Shown here: positions 9,988-22,238 of the stretch, piece after piece
How positions within the stretch are numbered: position 1 is the first letter of the stretch
How the letters are laid out: every line of letters starts with the position of its first letter
From: Henricia sp. BOLD:AAB3569
Taxonomy: Eukaryota; Echinodermata; Asteroidea; Spinulosida; Echinasteridae
NCBI GenBank assembly: GCA_037783545.1
Contig: JBBELK010000525.1
Location: 2,232,001-2,296,000, forward strand
DNA: 64,000 nucleotides
Reading direction: 5' to 3'
The notes under the pieces: generated by a model
The model's input: only the letters and a program-made list of their open reading frames with translations
What the model was told of the DNA's origin: nothing
Database searches by the model: none
Made by a program: the position numbers and the translations under genes

Positions 9988-12900
9988 ATTGTGGTTATTG
10001 TTTATCACTCTTGTGGCCACCGTACATGGAGCGACCCAAGAGGCTGGTCCTGATCTAGGTGGACTAGAGGACATGGAAGATCTGCTTCTACGTGACCACC
10101 AGGCCAAGGCCTATACCGAGCCTGATAAAAGTATGTCATGCATTGAAAATGATATAATTCATTACAGATATGTCCAAAAAAAAACACCCGCAAATTGAGG
10201 AGGCTGAGAGATGGAACACGTTGTATGGGTCAGTAAAACGTGTATGACATCTTCTTGTGGCCAGGCCGACAGCAACATCCTCTGTAAGAACTGATGAGGC
10301 AGAGTGCGCCTGAAATTGTCTGAACGCAGGTTTAATACATTGAAAACCCAACAAAATGGATTGTATAGCAGAACTCCTAACTGTAGGATTCTCCCAGAAA
10401 CAACATGTCACATTTCATTAAATCACTTTGTTCAAAAGGTCAACTAGGACCTGGAGGAAAATCAGTGAAGTGGAACAGTTTTAAAAGAAAGTGATTGGTA
10501 TCCACAAGTTTACTTTAATCAACAAATTTCTGTTCTGATCAAGAATCGATATTTTAAGAAATGTTTTTGTTTTAAGTTATGTGTATTTTCTTGTCCCAAA
10601 CTTATTTAGAGCCATAACAAAAGCAATGATCGCCTAAAGTCACAAGAAAATGAATGAATTAACTTTGCTTATAACTACCACCGTTGCAATAACTTACATA
10701 CTGACTTCGGTTTTACATGTTTCATTCAGAAGAAGGCAGCAAGCGGAACGCCGATTTCCTGCTACTTCAGTTCAACAGCGCCCGCCATTCACCTAAGACT
10801 AAGAGCAAATTACGGCGGTACCGGAGAGAACTTCGGGACGACGGGGGAGCGATTTCCAACACGTGAATTTATTTCTCAAAGAAGCTTTTTTAAAGATTTT
10901 TCTAGACAATGCATGGATTTCGTTCTAACCTAACAATCATATAGATACCTCTCCAAAATACTATCCACCGTGAGAAAACAGGAAATTTGCAATCTCAAGT
11001 TGGTTTAATCACTGCACTGCTTTATGTAACCAGATAAATTATTTTACTACACATCGGTGGTTTTTTGACGATATCTTTGGAAATACATATACATGTACAT
11101 GTATGTGAATTGGGAGCGCGAAATTTTAGAATGGTAATGGGAAAAATATAACAAATGATATGGTTTCAAAATCTCAACACCCATGGGAAAAATGGAGGGC
11201 TCAAAAATGTGATCTGAACACGCTCCTTTAAATGGTTATGTAACAGACATCAGTGTCAGAGGTCTCCGGTTCAACTCCCGTTGAGGATCAAATCCGCACC
11301 ATAGCAAATGTTGTGCTTGTTACTGTGTCCAGTTGGACATTCATGCAAAACAGGAAAACAAAGTTCTTATGGATAATACTTGAGTATTAGAGCATCTGTC
11401 TGGTGTGCCACACGTCTTGGGTTCAAATCCCGATGAGGACCGTATGATTTTTTTCAACCCGTATCTGACTACAGTCAAACCTGGCCACCTTGATAAAGAG
11501 GCTACCTGTTTATAGTGGCCACTTGCTTTGGTCTCAACTACCATGTGTATAATTAATATACATGTTGTGTAACCTTCGTAAATAGGCCAGCTGTTTAAGA
11601 GTGGCCATTTAGTTTTTTTTCTACGGTCCCGGGGTGCATGGTCACAATAATTATAGACGAGTTTCACTGCATTTTATTCCATTGGCGATTCACGCATTTA
11701 TCCTAAAATATTCAGATTTACTGTCCACGTTTTAAAAAAACCCAGAAATATGTCCGTCGGCGTTAGAATGTTTATTATAATGTTATAATGTTGATTAAAA
11801 CTACAAAACAGTCTTAATATACCTAAATAAGTAAAGAAAGCTACCAATAAAGAGATGTTATAAAAAGGAAAGGGACTTGGTGTTCAAAGTCTTTCACAGG
11901 ATGAGACCGTTGCGCATCTTGCGGCTATTGACGACATCCTAGCGACCTGTCCGGCCCCAACCAGCCCGGAATATCGCACGATTGACGGTACATGCAACAA
12001 CCTGGGCAATCCCGAGCAAGGTGCAGCGGAGTCGGAAATTATTCGGATCATCAAGAATGCCTATGATGATGGTAGGTCATTAGTCCCCATCACGCAGAAG
12101 CAGTCAATGTCAAAATGAAGGTGTATCATTGGTGGATCGAAGTGCGTGCGCGTCGTGCGTGTTCTTGGTACGCGCTAAGCGCTTTGTTGCACCAATGAGA
12201 ATGCCTGTTTTCTTGTCCAGTGATATTCACTGGTATCCGTGCTGACGCGAGCTATTATTATGTTCGGATAGGAAACCACTACTCCCGTCTAGTAATGTTT
12301 GCGCATAAGGAGCGTTAGAGATGCTTACACCCTGTAACACAGGGTTTACACCAGGGGAAGCCTCCACACGGGGTTTTGCGTTGAATTCTGGGAGCACAGG
12401 TCAAAGGTTAATGCCAGGCAAGGCTTTTATAAACACTATCGTTTGACTCACGAGGACAAATGAAGCCGGCGCCATGCACGCAAAATTAGTTGCACTAACT
12501 TAGTACCGCAATAAACTAATACAATGCCCACGCGACAGACATCTACAGATTAAGCAAAATGTATTTACAGTCCTAGTTTATTCCCTCCTATTTTGTGTAA
12601 TAAATCTGTGTTTTTCTTTGTACTCGCGTCGCGTCGCGATTCCAAACTTTCCGCCATGTTTTGCTTCTTGCAACTTCCACACGGTTACTAGGCGACGTCA
12701 TTACACCGAGTCTTACACCATAGACCCGCCCGCGAGCTCTGGCAGTGGTGGCTGCCACCTGGACAGACTCGTGTATCACGTGATGGCTAAAAGAACGCTC
12801 CGATAAAGTTGGTGTTACACAGTGTAAGCATCTCGAACGCTCCTATGCGTGTGGCGCAAACCCGAACTAACTGCAGGCCTATAGTTGGTATAGTACACTC

Positions 12901-15900
12901 GAACTTGCTCCAGATTGAGAGCCCACGGTGGCGTAATTTGCGCATTAACGTACGCATGCGTCAGTGGTACGAATTAATCATTCTTACGCATGCTCAACTC
13001 GGTATTATCCAAATCGCTTGTCGATAAATATCAAATCTTCCAAATGAACACAGGAAGAAATTAATTGAAATTTTATAGATATTCTTAGTGATATATAAAC
13101 TAATTTGACAGAGCAGTCAAGTGTTTTTGACACGCCGAGTTCGACTGCGAAGACAAATGTAGAAAATTTCCAATATATTTACCCAAAGGCAATATTAGTG
13201 CAAATTAATAATCCAATGAGAGTACGGCCACTCAAATGTCACATAACTCACATATCCTACGATGTTAAATAACTCAGTAATTTTCCAACGGATTTAAACC
13301 AAAATTTCAGATCATGTAAACGAGGCCTGACAAATTTTATTGAGTGAGTTTCATCAGTTTTGTCCAAGAGGGTGACATTTAAAATCCGTACGAAAAACCC
13401 CCTAAATTTCAGCATTTGCCAGTTTCACCTAATTGACATCCTCCATTGTCAAGGAAAAATTGTCTGTCTGAGGTCCCTTTGTACCTCTTGATGTTGGGCG
13501 AAACGATCAAGATTGTTTGCAATAACATTAAAGGTGATCCTGCGTTTCTTCAGAAGCTTTCGGTTGCAGTACACACATTCCACCATCGTCTTCAGTGATG
13601 TATTGACATTGAAGGAGGCCAAGTAAAAAGTGGTGAAATCTGAAATTTACATTTTCCCCGTATATGTCTTATAAAATCTTACCCCCTTGGAGAAAGTTGA
13701 TGAAACTCGCTCAGTAAAATTTGTCAGGCCTCGTTTACATGATCTGAAGATCTTGTTTAAATCCGTCGGAAAATGACTGAGTTATTTAACATCAAAAGTA
13801 TATATTTTTTACACGTATAGTAGTATTTATCACAATTTCCAGCACATTATGATAGAGCAACGTCATTGGTACACTCTCAGAAATAATGGTTCAAATCTGC
13901 ACCCGTACCTTCACGGGTGCTTATCTTTAATACAATAGCAGCACCCCTATAGGAGCAAATGTGCACCATGTGAACATGATTTGCACCTTGAAAGGAGCGA
14001 GTCTGCACTTTAGGGGTGCACATATGTTCAAATGGTGCAAATTTGCTCTCATAGGGGTGCACATTTCCTCCTATAGGGTGCTGCTATTGTATCAAGATAA
14101 GCACCCCAATTGCACCCTAATTTCTTAGTGTGTACCCTTGGTCTAATCTGTCACAACATGTGATACAATGGCCCTTCAATATGAGACATGGGGGAAAATA
14201 CTACATTTTTATCATTCTGTCATTTGGTAATTTCGCAGGCCGTATAGGCTAAATTGCATGCATGAAGCTTACAAGTGTCTTCCACCTAAACACCTTACGA
14301 AAGAATGCCATGGGATATTTTAACTGCGTTAACAACACACTGGACCGATGGCTTTATATCCATTCCGAAGGATGGAGCAATTGTGGTTAAATACCTTGCT
14401 CAAGAACACAGGTACCACGGCCGGATATCGAACCCGCAACACCAGATTTCACCTGCATATTACAAGTCAACGACCCAAACCACTCGGCCACGGTAGCGGC
14501 AGAGAGCACGTTGTAACGGCCTTGTTTCTTTCCTTGCCCAGCGCGCTCCAAGCCCCGTACCAAATCCCGAAAAGGAGATCCCCTTCCAAGTCCTCGGGAG
14601 ATCTGCCGCACCGTGTTCGCCAACAAGAACGAATGGGGGGACGGCCAGCCTGCGAATGACCAAGTCACGTCCCTGGCAATGCACATCGGCCAGCTTACGG
14701 ATCACGATATCACGGCAATACATAGCCACAGTGGTAAGACGCTTTGGTTGAAGTGGATTGATTTTTGTCACATCTCCCATTTCTTCTTTTTACCTTCTTT
14801 GTGTAGGAGCCGTTTTGGGCCTTTCCTTAAAATGTAACCACAGTGTCCTCTGTTACATTGTGACCATTCTCAATCGGTTAAAAAGAGAAACACTCTTTTC
14901 CTAAAATATTGTTTCTTGATGATCGGAACATATTTTATTTTAATTCTGTGAACTTGTGGATAACAAGGCACTGATCGACCAATCACTTTGGAATCGTTTT
15001 AATATTAAGACTGTTCCATGCACTTCAGTGATTTCCTCCAGGTCCAAGAGGACCTGTTTGAACAAAGTGATTCTCACAGTAATAAAATGTGACATTTTAT
15101 GTTTCTGAAAAATGCATGTGTTTAAGGGCTCCAACAGAAGTGCAGTGGTTCTTCCCCGCCTTCCGCCTCTGGCGTCCCGGGTTCGATTCCTGCGTGTGTG
15201 TGTGTATGTGAAATGTGAATTTAGTTGCAACCCTTACTTGACCGCGTGGGGATTTTCCCCCAGGATATTTTCTACCACTTCTAAAATTGCATCTCCTTTG
15301 TCGTCACATTGAGTTCAAAATCAAGTTAAAGCTAATATCGTAGTTTATGGCATAAAAGGCCTTAGTTGCTGAAGATGTCAAGTAGCAACCACCACCATAG
15401 AACCTGTGCGGGATGAGTTGACCAATGCATCCGCGCGTCTTCCCAAACAATCGTAGAACTTTGTAGGAGCTCAGGGTTGCACTTTCTAAACGCCTATTTT
15501 GGGCGTCTGAAAACGGCTTTAACTAACCACTACGGTGCATTTTTCCGGTGTTTGTTGAACAGTTAACTGCTCGGGGTGCTCTACAGACGGGGAATGTTTT
15601 TCCATACCGATTGAAGACCAAGACAAAGTCTTTGGAGGCGTGCAGTCCTGTCTGCCATTCCGCAGGTCGAAACACTTCACCGACTCGTCAGGCGTTCGGC
15701 AGCATATTAACTCCATAACGGCCTACTTAGATGGTTCGATCGTGTACGGTTCGGACGACCAGACGGCCGAGGAAATTAAAGGTGGTAAGTACGCGGTACG
15801 TAGGCGCGGTGGTCTGGTGGATAGTGCGCCAGACTTACGGGCGATACGACGATGGCTCGAGAACTGGTTACCGCTATCGCGGTGTGTCCTTTGTCTCTCT

Positions 15901-18900
15901 CAACCTACTAAAATGGATACCAGCAAATACTGGTTGGGAAACCAGCTAACTGCCGAGGGTATAAACCTGTGATGGATTGGCATCCCGTCCAGGGGAGTAA
16001 CAATTCTCCTATAGTCACTCTATGCCATGGAAACCGGGGATGAATACCGGCTGTTTGAGTTAGCTTGGCTCGTGAAGCCATAAAGGTATATGTATACGTA
16101 CGCAAACGGCCGGCCTGGAAAAGACTGGTTGCGGGCTCGGCTTTGTAGCTGTTTTAGAGATTGGTACAAAACGGCTGATTCAGCTCCAACTATAGACAAA
16201 CTTGGAATATCAAAAATAGATCGAGGCAGACGGGGACGAGGCAGACGGGGACAGGGCAGGCACGTCAGAAATTATGAAGTAAGTTAATGGTAGTTGAAAT
16301 GCCACAGTCACTCTATACCATGGAAACTAACAACCTGTTAGGGAATCCCAACCAACTGCTTGGGGTAAACCTGTGATGGACTGGCATCCCATCCAGGGGG
16401 AGTATGCTCCTATATAGTCACTCCATGCCATGGAAACCGGGAGGAGTACCGGCCGTATGAGCTAGTTTGGCTCGTGAAACCACTTTTTAACTTACAATGA
16501 GAGCACAGTAACTGTTGACGCAAAAAACTGTTTATAACAAAGACACTATTTAAGGTTCCAAGTACTCTTCGTTTTGTTTCATCTTGCATACTGATAATAG
16601 TACAAGGTTCTTGTTATAACGGTGGAGTCAGTACACTTCCAAGGACACTGTTGAACATGTTCTCTCATCTTCAATACATGTGCTTGATTTAATGCTTGCA
16701 GATGATGGGTTGATGAAGCACATAACCGACCCCGTAACATCTCGACCTTTGCTACCAGCTGACCAGGACCTAGGCGGGTGCGTAGGCATCGACAAGGAAG
16801 CCAACATTTTCTGCGGCCTTGCCGGGGATGGTCGCGCCGCCGAACAGCCCGGCCTGACGTCGCTACACACGCTGTTCATGCGGGAACACAACCGCGTGGC
16901 CGCGGCACTCCGTACCGTCAACCCGTCCCTGAGTGCGACCGAAATCTACCAGCGTGCACGCAAGATCGTGGGCGCGGAGTTGCAACACATCATATACAAC
17001 GAGTATCTGCCGCTGATCGTTGGCGAAAAAGTCTACAAGGACTTGAAATTATCCCCCACCGCGTCTTACACGTACGACCCCGAGACAGACGCGTCCATAG
17101 CTAACGTTTTCGCGGCGGCTGCCTTCCGATTCGGTCATACGATGATACCAGACACTATCGTACGAGCCACCAAGAATTTCCGTCTCAACCTCCCGGTAAT
17201 ATGGACCCGTGAAGCCTTCTTTAACGCATCTTACTTGTATGACACGTCCATTCGCGATGGGGCTGTGGACTCCATACTGAGGGGCATGACGGTTCAAAAT
17301 CTCCCATTGGTCGATCGATTCATGACGTCAGCAATCATGGACAATTTGTTTGGAGACCCCGATGTAAAAGGGTAAGAAATGTACTCCACACATTTTTCAG
17401 CAGACCACCAGAGTCATCTCTTGGGGAAGAAAGTTTGCAATTGATTATCGGCTTTAAAAGCAAAACGTACACGAGATTTTCTGACGAAAACATCTAGCGA
17501 AGATACTGAACGTGTAAAAATGTATGCAGGGATGTAAACATAAACAGTGAAAATAGGACATCGGCCACGTAAAAAGAGGCAAACCTATCCTGTATTTTCA
17601 CACACAAAGTGATGGGTAAAATAAAATGCAGAAAAGAGGAAATCGGCTGAAAAGAGTTGATTTCACAAGCCCGTTCGTGAAATAGTTTTAAGAAAGTAAC
17701 ATCAATAAGCACGTTGTAGAATTGGTCTCTCTTGCTGGTTTCCATTTGGTTTCCATTTTCAAGAAAACGCCACATGAAAATAACTTTCTACGTTCCGCTC
17801 TCGGGCAATCACTGCCCAAATAGGTTTGCATATCAGTTTTACCTCAAATATTTCCCCAGTGCACTAAATTTCAGTAGTTCGTCGGGACATTTGTAATAAA
17901 TGTGTATTTAATTAGTTGCTTTTGTTGTTATTCAGCGATGGGTTTGACCTAGCATCCCTCAACATCCAACGAGGACGTGACCACGGTCTACCAAGCTACA
18001 CCAACATTCGCAAGGAGCTTTGCGGTCTTGGTGAAGTTCCCGACTTCGATTACCTCTCGCTGCATAATATCATGAGTAATGAAAACCAGGAAAAGCTCAA
18101 TACTGCCTACAGGTAAGATCGACTATTCGTATAGAGATGCAGTTTTAAATGTATGGGGGAAACCCAAGCGGTCAAGTAGCGATTGCAAGCCCACTGCACA
18201 TACACGCGCGCCCAGGAATCGAACCCGGGACGCTAGAGGAGAAATGCGGGGAAAGAACCACTACGCCTATACCCAGCATGATATGTGACAAAGGGCACCC
18301 CTCCCCTTCTGCCTCTATACCTCAACACAATCTTCCCTTTTGTTAACGCACCAACGCCCCACACCTCCTAAAAACTGAATTTCTTGGACGTTTGAGACAC
18401 AATGGGGGAGGCAGACACCCTCTGCTGCATACGACAAAACCAACCCGACTGCTCTGACAGGATTCAAGATTCCTTAAATTCTTCAAGAAATCCTTTGCAG
18501 CGCTATCTAATGGTTCCCACTCATGCATATTCATAAATGTCACCTGCAAACTTCAAACCAATCAGTGGCACTGTTAGAATTAGCCAATACTAATCTTGCT
18601 GGCACTCACACTATTAAAGTGTGACATCATTTACCAGGGTAACTGGGTCTAAACATTCGCTGGTAATCTAAACGTCCATTGCTAAAGTGCAGGCTTGCAG
18701 TGAACAGCTCACTGGTTTTAGTGTTGACCCAGTAACCTTGACAACATACAAAGGGTGATTTTTAAAAAATATATAATACTCTCTTCCAATAGTCCACCCT
18801 GGGAGAAAGGAACCCGTTTTGTGACTTCTGTTACTTTTTTCGTTGATGTGTGTTACTTTTTTCGTTGATGTGTGTTACTTTTTTCCTTGAGGGAAAATTT

Positions 18901-21171
18901 ATTGACTCGTATTGAGACTTAAGACAAGGGGTTTGTTGACATTTCTGAAAAATTACAGTCTGAATATCTTTGTTTCAGTGGTAAAGTTCAAAACATAGAT
19001 GCTTTTGCGGGATTCATTCTGGAGAGGCCTCTACCTAACGCCTTAGTGGGACCCACGTTGGCCTGCGTAATCGCTGACCAGTTCCACCGACTCAAGTTTG
19101 GCGATCGGTTCTTCTATCAAAATCCGGATCATTTCACGGAAGGTAACATACACTGGTAACACATGTATTGATTTGGGTGTAGAAGAAATTACGGCATATA
19201 AAAGACCCAAATACTACTAACGAACATTGAATATGTCGCTTGATAAAAACAAAGTGATAATAGGTAGGTAGCGGTGAATGACAATATAAAGTCAAGCCCA
19301 GATAATAGGAGCACTGTTAATACAACATTTTGCTGATAACAAGGACAATTTTAGTCCAATCTGTTGGTTGTTCCTTCATGATAATACAAGGTTCCTGTTG
19401 ATCAAGGTAATCTGCAAAGTGATAAGGACTAACGAGGTTTGCCTTGGAACGGCAACACTCCATAAAGACATTTCAAAATGCCAACACTCAAACATTCAGT
19501 CGATTCTGTGTTTGTAAATTAAATTTACATAACCTTTACGTAACCGCTTGCATATATTATTTTGTTTGCTATTTTCTACATTTTTTTAACCATACTGGTT
19601 TTGACATCCTGTCTATACAGCCCAGATGGATGAGATAACCAAGGCGTCATTTGCCAGGTTGATGTGTGACAACGTGGAAGCAGTCACCAAGATCCAACCC
19701 TACCTATTCGTTGTGAGTGACAACTACCAGGGCGAAGATGAAGAAGAAAAGAAGAGGTAAAAGGAGTGGTTTTTGATGTGCACTTATATCCATATACGAT
19801 GAAATGTCTATTGCGGACATGTTGTTAACACGAGACGGCACTGTACATTAATTGAGCTGTAAGCACAAACAGAACATTGGAAACCACATCAACTGTTAAA
19901 TGCTGCATTTCCACTTGAAACAGCGAAGGTGGATACAGATTAGGCATTTTTACTGCGACTGTGAATCTGAACATTTGCCGGGTCTACAGTGTTTTGATTC
20001 AAGTTTAATCTGCCTTTCCAACCGCAAACAGTTCATGCATGAAGAGCATGCATGAACTGTTTTGCATTGCAGAACTTGCACTGGATTTGTCAGTTAAATC
20101 TACAACACAGTGTGCACTGCACAAGGTCTGCCCCAAGGATGCTCAAATTGCCAAATCGGGTAGCAATTGCACAACAAATGACCTCAATTTTGAAGATCAA
20201 GCCGGCAATAGAGCCTTTACACGGTGGCCATGACAGGGGGCAGTCACATTGTCATTGTGTGTTATGCATGAGTAGGTGCTTTGTGGTTCTATTGTTACAT
20301 CATTTAAATAAGAAAACCTGGCCCCTGTCATGGCCGCCGGTGCAGAAGCTCTATTGCAGGGCTCAATCCACCCCAAATGATAAATTGAAAAAAGGGCAGA
20401 TCAGACCAGTGTCTGATCATTTTCAATCCACCTTTTGTGTTTACACTTAGCTCCTACTCGGCTTTAAGTCACCTTTTTTAATAGAAAATGCAGGATTCAA
20501 TTAGGCAAAGCCATGTTGAGTGTAAATTGACCAGAAATACAAGACTAGAATGTATGTCCAACTAGATTAACAACTAGCATGTCTACAGCAAAAAGTACAT
20601 GTGGAATATATGAAATTTAACACAATCTTTGAGCAAAAAAAAATAGTGCTTACCATTTACTCTTGAAGTTTTCAAGTATGCCTGCTCTCACATGCACAAA
20701 TCTAGTAAGAGGATATTGGAAGATAGTGTAAAATAACTACATTGGTATATGTAACAGGACAAAAATAGTGTGATCTGTGTGTTGCCAAGATTACTGGGTC
20801 AACACTCAAACCAGTGAACTAATTCCATGTGCTTTGGCAATGGATGTTTTAGATTACCAGTGAATGTTTCCCTGGTAACTGACGTCACACTTTAGTATTC
20901 TGTTTCCTTAATTTCCTCTATAAGCCCTACATATAATTTCAAAATAACCTAAATTGGCCTATTTAGTAAACATTTCATTTTTCTTCTTTTATTTATTTAT
21001 TGTTATTTATTTATTTGTCGATTCTACAGGTTCAGTTCCTTCTACGAGTATAGCCGGTCTGGTGCCTGGCCTCATCAGAGAGCGACTATACTGGATGGCC
21101 TTGATAACAGCCGATTCAACTGCACGCTGACTGAACACATACCCGCGGTCGATATTACTGTATTTGCATAA
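9988..21171 (+). CDS. Secreted animal haem peroxidase (myeloperoxidase/peroxinectin/ovoperoxidase superfamily), 5' end incomplete
   Basis: Ten exons join in frame with GT-AG borders: 9988-10130, 10730-10862, ~11890-12071, 14542-14733, 15587-15784, 16702-17371, 17936-18112, 18979-19142, 19621-19756, 21030-21171 (TAA), giving about 711 residues. The first visible exon starts with a hydrophobic stretch ([14 protein letters not shown]) typical of a signal peptide but has no ATG, so a short initiator exon lies upstream. Numbering from the first visible codon: GQLTDHD (~203-209) holds the haem-linked Asp206 and distal His207; DGRAAEQP (~325-332) holds the catalytic Arg327 and haem-linked Glu330; FRFGHTMIP holds proximal His428; [15 protein letters not shown] and [11 protein letters not shown] are family signatures. 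Gln follows Glu330 where myeloperoxidase has its haem-bonded Met. No LRR or Ig domains precede the catalytic domain, so it is not peroxidasin. The family uses H2O2 to oxidise substrates outside the cell; in echinoids a member hardens the egg envelope. The exon 3 acceptor is the least certain border. Confidence 0.93.
10190..10580 (+). repeat. Dispersed ~450 bp repeat, copy 1 (peroxidase intron 1)
   Basis: It begins GAGGAGGCTGAGAGATG and holds AACGCAGGTTTAATACATTG, TCAACTAGGACCTGGAGG and GTATCCACAAGTTTAC. The same order of words is found at 31470-31930, and the 3' half in reverse at 14940-15110. No terminal repeats or coding were found, so its class is unknown. Confidence 0.7.
12309..12843. mobile_element. 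Inverted-repeat element in peroxidase intron 3
   Basis: The left end GGAGCGTTAGAGATGCTTAC is the near-complement of the right end GTAAGCATCTCGAACGCTCC. It is 535 bp with a GC-rich interior (CGCGTCGCGTCGCGATTCC) and no transposase frame. Target duplication not evident. Confidence 0.75.
13261..13793. mobile_element. Long inverted-repeat element in peroxidase intron 3
   Basis: Arms of roughly 120 bp: GATGTTAAATAACTCAGT ... GAGGCCTGACAAATTTTA on the left and the reverse complement ending TGAGTTATTTAACATC on the right. No coding sequence is recognised in the centre. Confidence 0.8.
13872..14132. mobile_element. TA-flanked MITE (CACTCTCAGAAA ends), mariner-like
   Basis: The ends CACTCTCAGAAAT and TTTCTTAGTGTG lie between TA dinucleotides. 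The interior repeats GGGTGC/GCACCC words such as AGGGGTGCACAT and can fold on itself. Similar ends occur in Tc1/mariner-type MITEs of many aquatic animals. Confidence 0.75.
14225..14497 (+). repeat. SINE-like repeat (TTGCTCAAG family)
   Basis: It contains TACGAAAGAATGCCATGGG, ACACACTGGACCGATGG, CCTTGCTCAAGAACACAGGT and CCACTCGGCCACGGTA in the same order as copies at 28995-29350, 30480-31195 and 25740-25915. It is diverged between copies and has no coding. Confidence 0.7.
15960..16490 (+). repeat. Two copies of a GGCATCCCGTCCAGGGG repeat plus 15-bp minisatellite
   Basis: Copies at 15964-16084 and 16369-16483 share GTGATGGATTGGCATCC, CAGGGGAGT, TAGTCACTCTATGCCATGG and GGCTCGTGAA. Between them, about 16226-16258 has two to three units of GAGGCAGACGGGGAC. 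The pair sits in peroxidase intron 5. Confidence 0.7.
18601..18790. mobile_element. MITE of the GACTGCTAAAGTGTRACAT family, copy 1
   Basis: It holds AAAGTGTGACATCATTTACC, CTGGTTTTAGTGTTGACCCAGTAACCTTG and a decayed right end. Other copies: 20765-20905, 43105-43265, 44728-44866, 44864-45010 and 47785-47960. Diverged arms suggest an older insertion. Confidence 0.7.
18828..18892. repeat. Three-copy 22-bp tandem repeat in peroxidase intron 7
   Basis: TGTTACTTTTTTCGTTGATG occurs twice at a 22-bp spacing and a third copy (TTTTTTCCTTGAGG) is diverged. Confidence 0.85.
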
Positions 21172-21627
21172 ATAACATGGACGGACATTGGAACACAATC
21201 CACAAACACATAAAACGAAACAAAAAATTAAATGAAGCAAAATAGATATCTCCAGTGATTGTACATTGATCACACTGTGATTGTACTACAGGTCTTTCTG
21301 GTTGGTAAGCAGTTTGCAACAGATTTGTGTATTAATTATCACTTTTAGTCATGTCAAAATTACTCAACAAAGCTCAAAATAAAATCAATTTCACAAAATA
21401 CAAAATTAAAATAAATACAAAAATAGTAAGGATCAGAAACGAATATAAAAATTAGTCAAAAATTTTACAATTATATTACTTCCGATATTACAGTACAATG
21501 GAGTCCATGTTTAAATGTACAAGCTTCTAATCATTAGATATTAATTAATGTTTTCTCAATTAAACATCAATTATCCATTATAAAAAATAAACTGCAGGTA
21601 TATTGTGCAAAAACAAAATTGATATAC

Positions 21628-21997
21628 TAGTGTTCTCCACTACCTGTTTTGTCCGGGCGCGCTGCCCAGACAAAATCAAAGAAGGTAGCATTAGCGCCCG
21701 GACAAAAATTTGCCGCCCAAAAAAAAAAAATCAATTTCTCCCTCTAAAACGCTTCAGAAGTACGGCCGAGTCGTTCCACGGCCGAGTCGTTTCGCTGGCC
21801 GAGTCGTTTCGCTGGCCGCTGGTGCCATTATCGTTCACTAACCACGCATATTTATCGTATCGGTGACACAATCCGTGATCGATAACGGCCATGACAGTTG
21901 CATGCACCTGTTTTGAACAGTGCCCTCACGTAGAAAACAGGGGGTTGATCAGTGTTTGCCACATACCCGACAAAGCGTTTAGCAGTGGAGAACACTG
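21628..21997. mobile_element. Inverted-repeat DNA element with 5-bp target duplication TATAC
   Basis: The left end TAGTGTTCTCCACTACC pairs with the right end AGCAGTGGAGAACACTG. TATAC flanks both sides (21623-21627, 21998-22002). The interior has GCCGAGTCGTTTCGCTG in near-tandem copies. Ends of CAGTGTTCTCC type suggest hAT; 370 bp, non-coding. Confidence 0.75.
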
Positions 21998-22097
21998 TAT
22001 ACATGTATCTCTATGCTTTATTATAGCAAAATAAAGATAATTCATAGAGCTACAAAGTGTTGTAAGCGGCAGAGTTTTTGTTCTGATAGTGCATGAA

Positions 22098-22151
22098 CAA
22101 GAGGGTCCTATTTCCCTCGACCTTCGACCTCGGGGAAATAGGACCCTCTTG
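22098..22151. repeat. Perfect 22-bp stem hairpin next to TTLL12 3' end
   Basis: GAGGGTCCTATTTCCC and GGGAAATAGGACCCTC face each other across a short centre that includes CGACCTTCGACCTCG. It lies 88 bp past the TTLL12 stop codon on the minus strand, thus within its likely 3'UTR. Confidence 0.85.
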
Positions 22152-22238
22152 TGGTCACCTACAGTCCCTCAGGGCGCATAGATGTGCACTAGTGACCTCA
22201 TTGCCAGTCCGTATGTGTATATTACTCTTATTACCTTG

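Larger units (their letters stand above)
21172..22238. other. Convergent intergenic space between peroxidase and TTLL12
   Basis: The two genes end tail to tail 1.07 kb apart. An AATAAA for the peroxidase is near 21377-21384 and one for TTLL12 (minus) at 22017-22022. A transposon (21628-21997) and a perfect hairpin (22098-22151) fill much of the gap. Confidence 0.75.

Noticed and set aside
16778-17104. 108-codon open frame overlapping the peroxidase
   Set aside because: Shadow frame of the large peroxidase exon 16702-17371.
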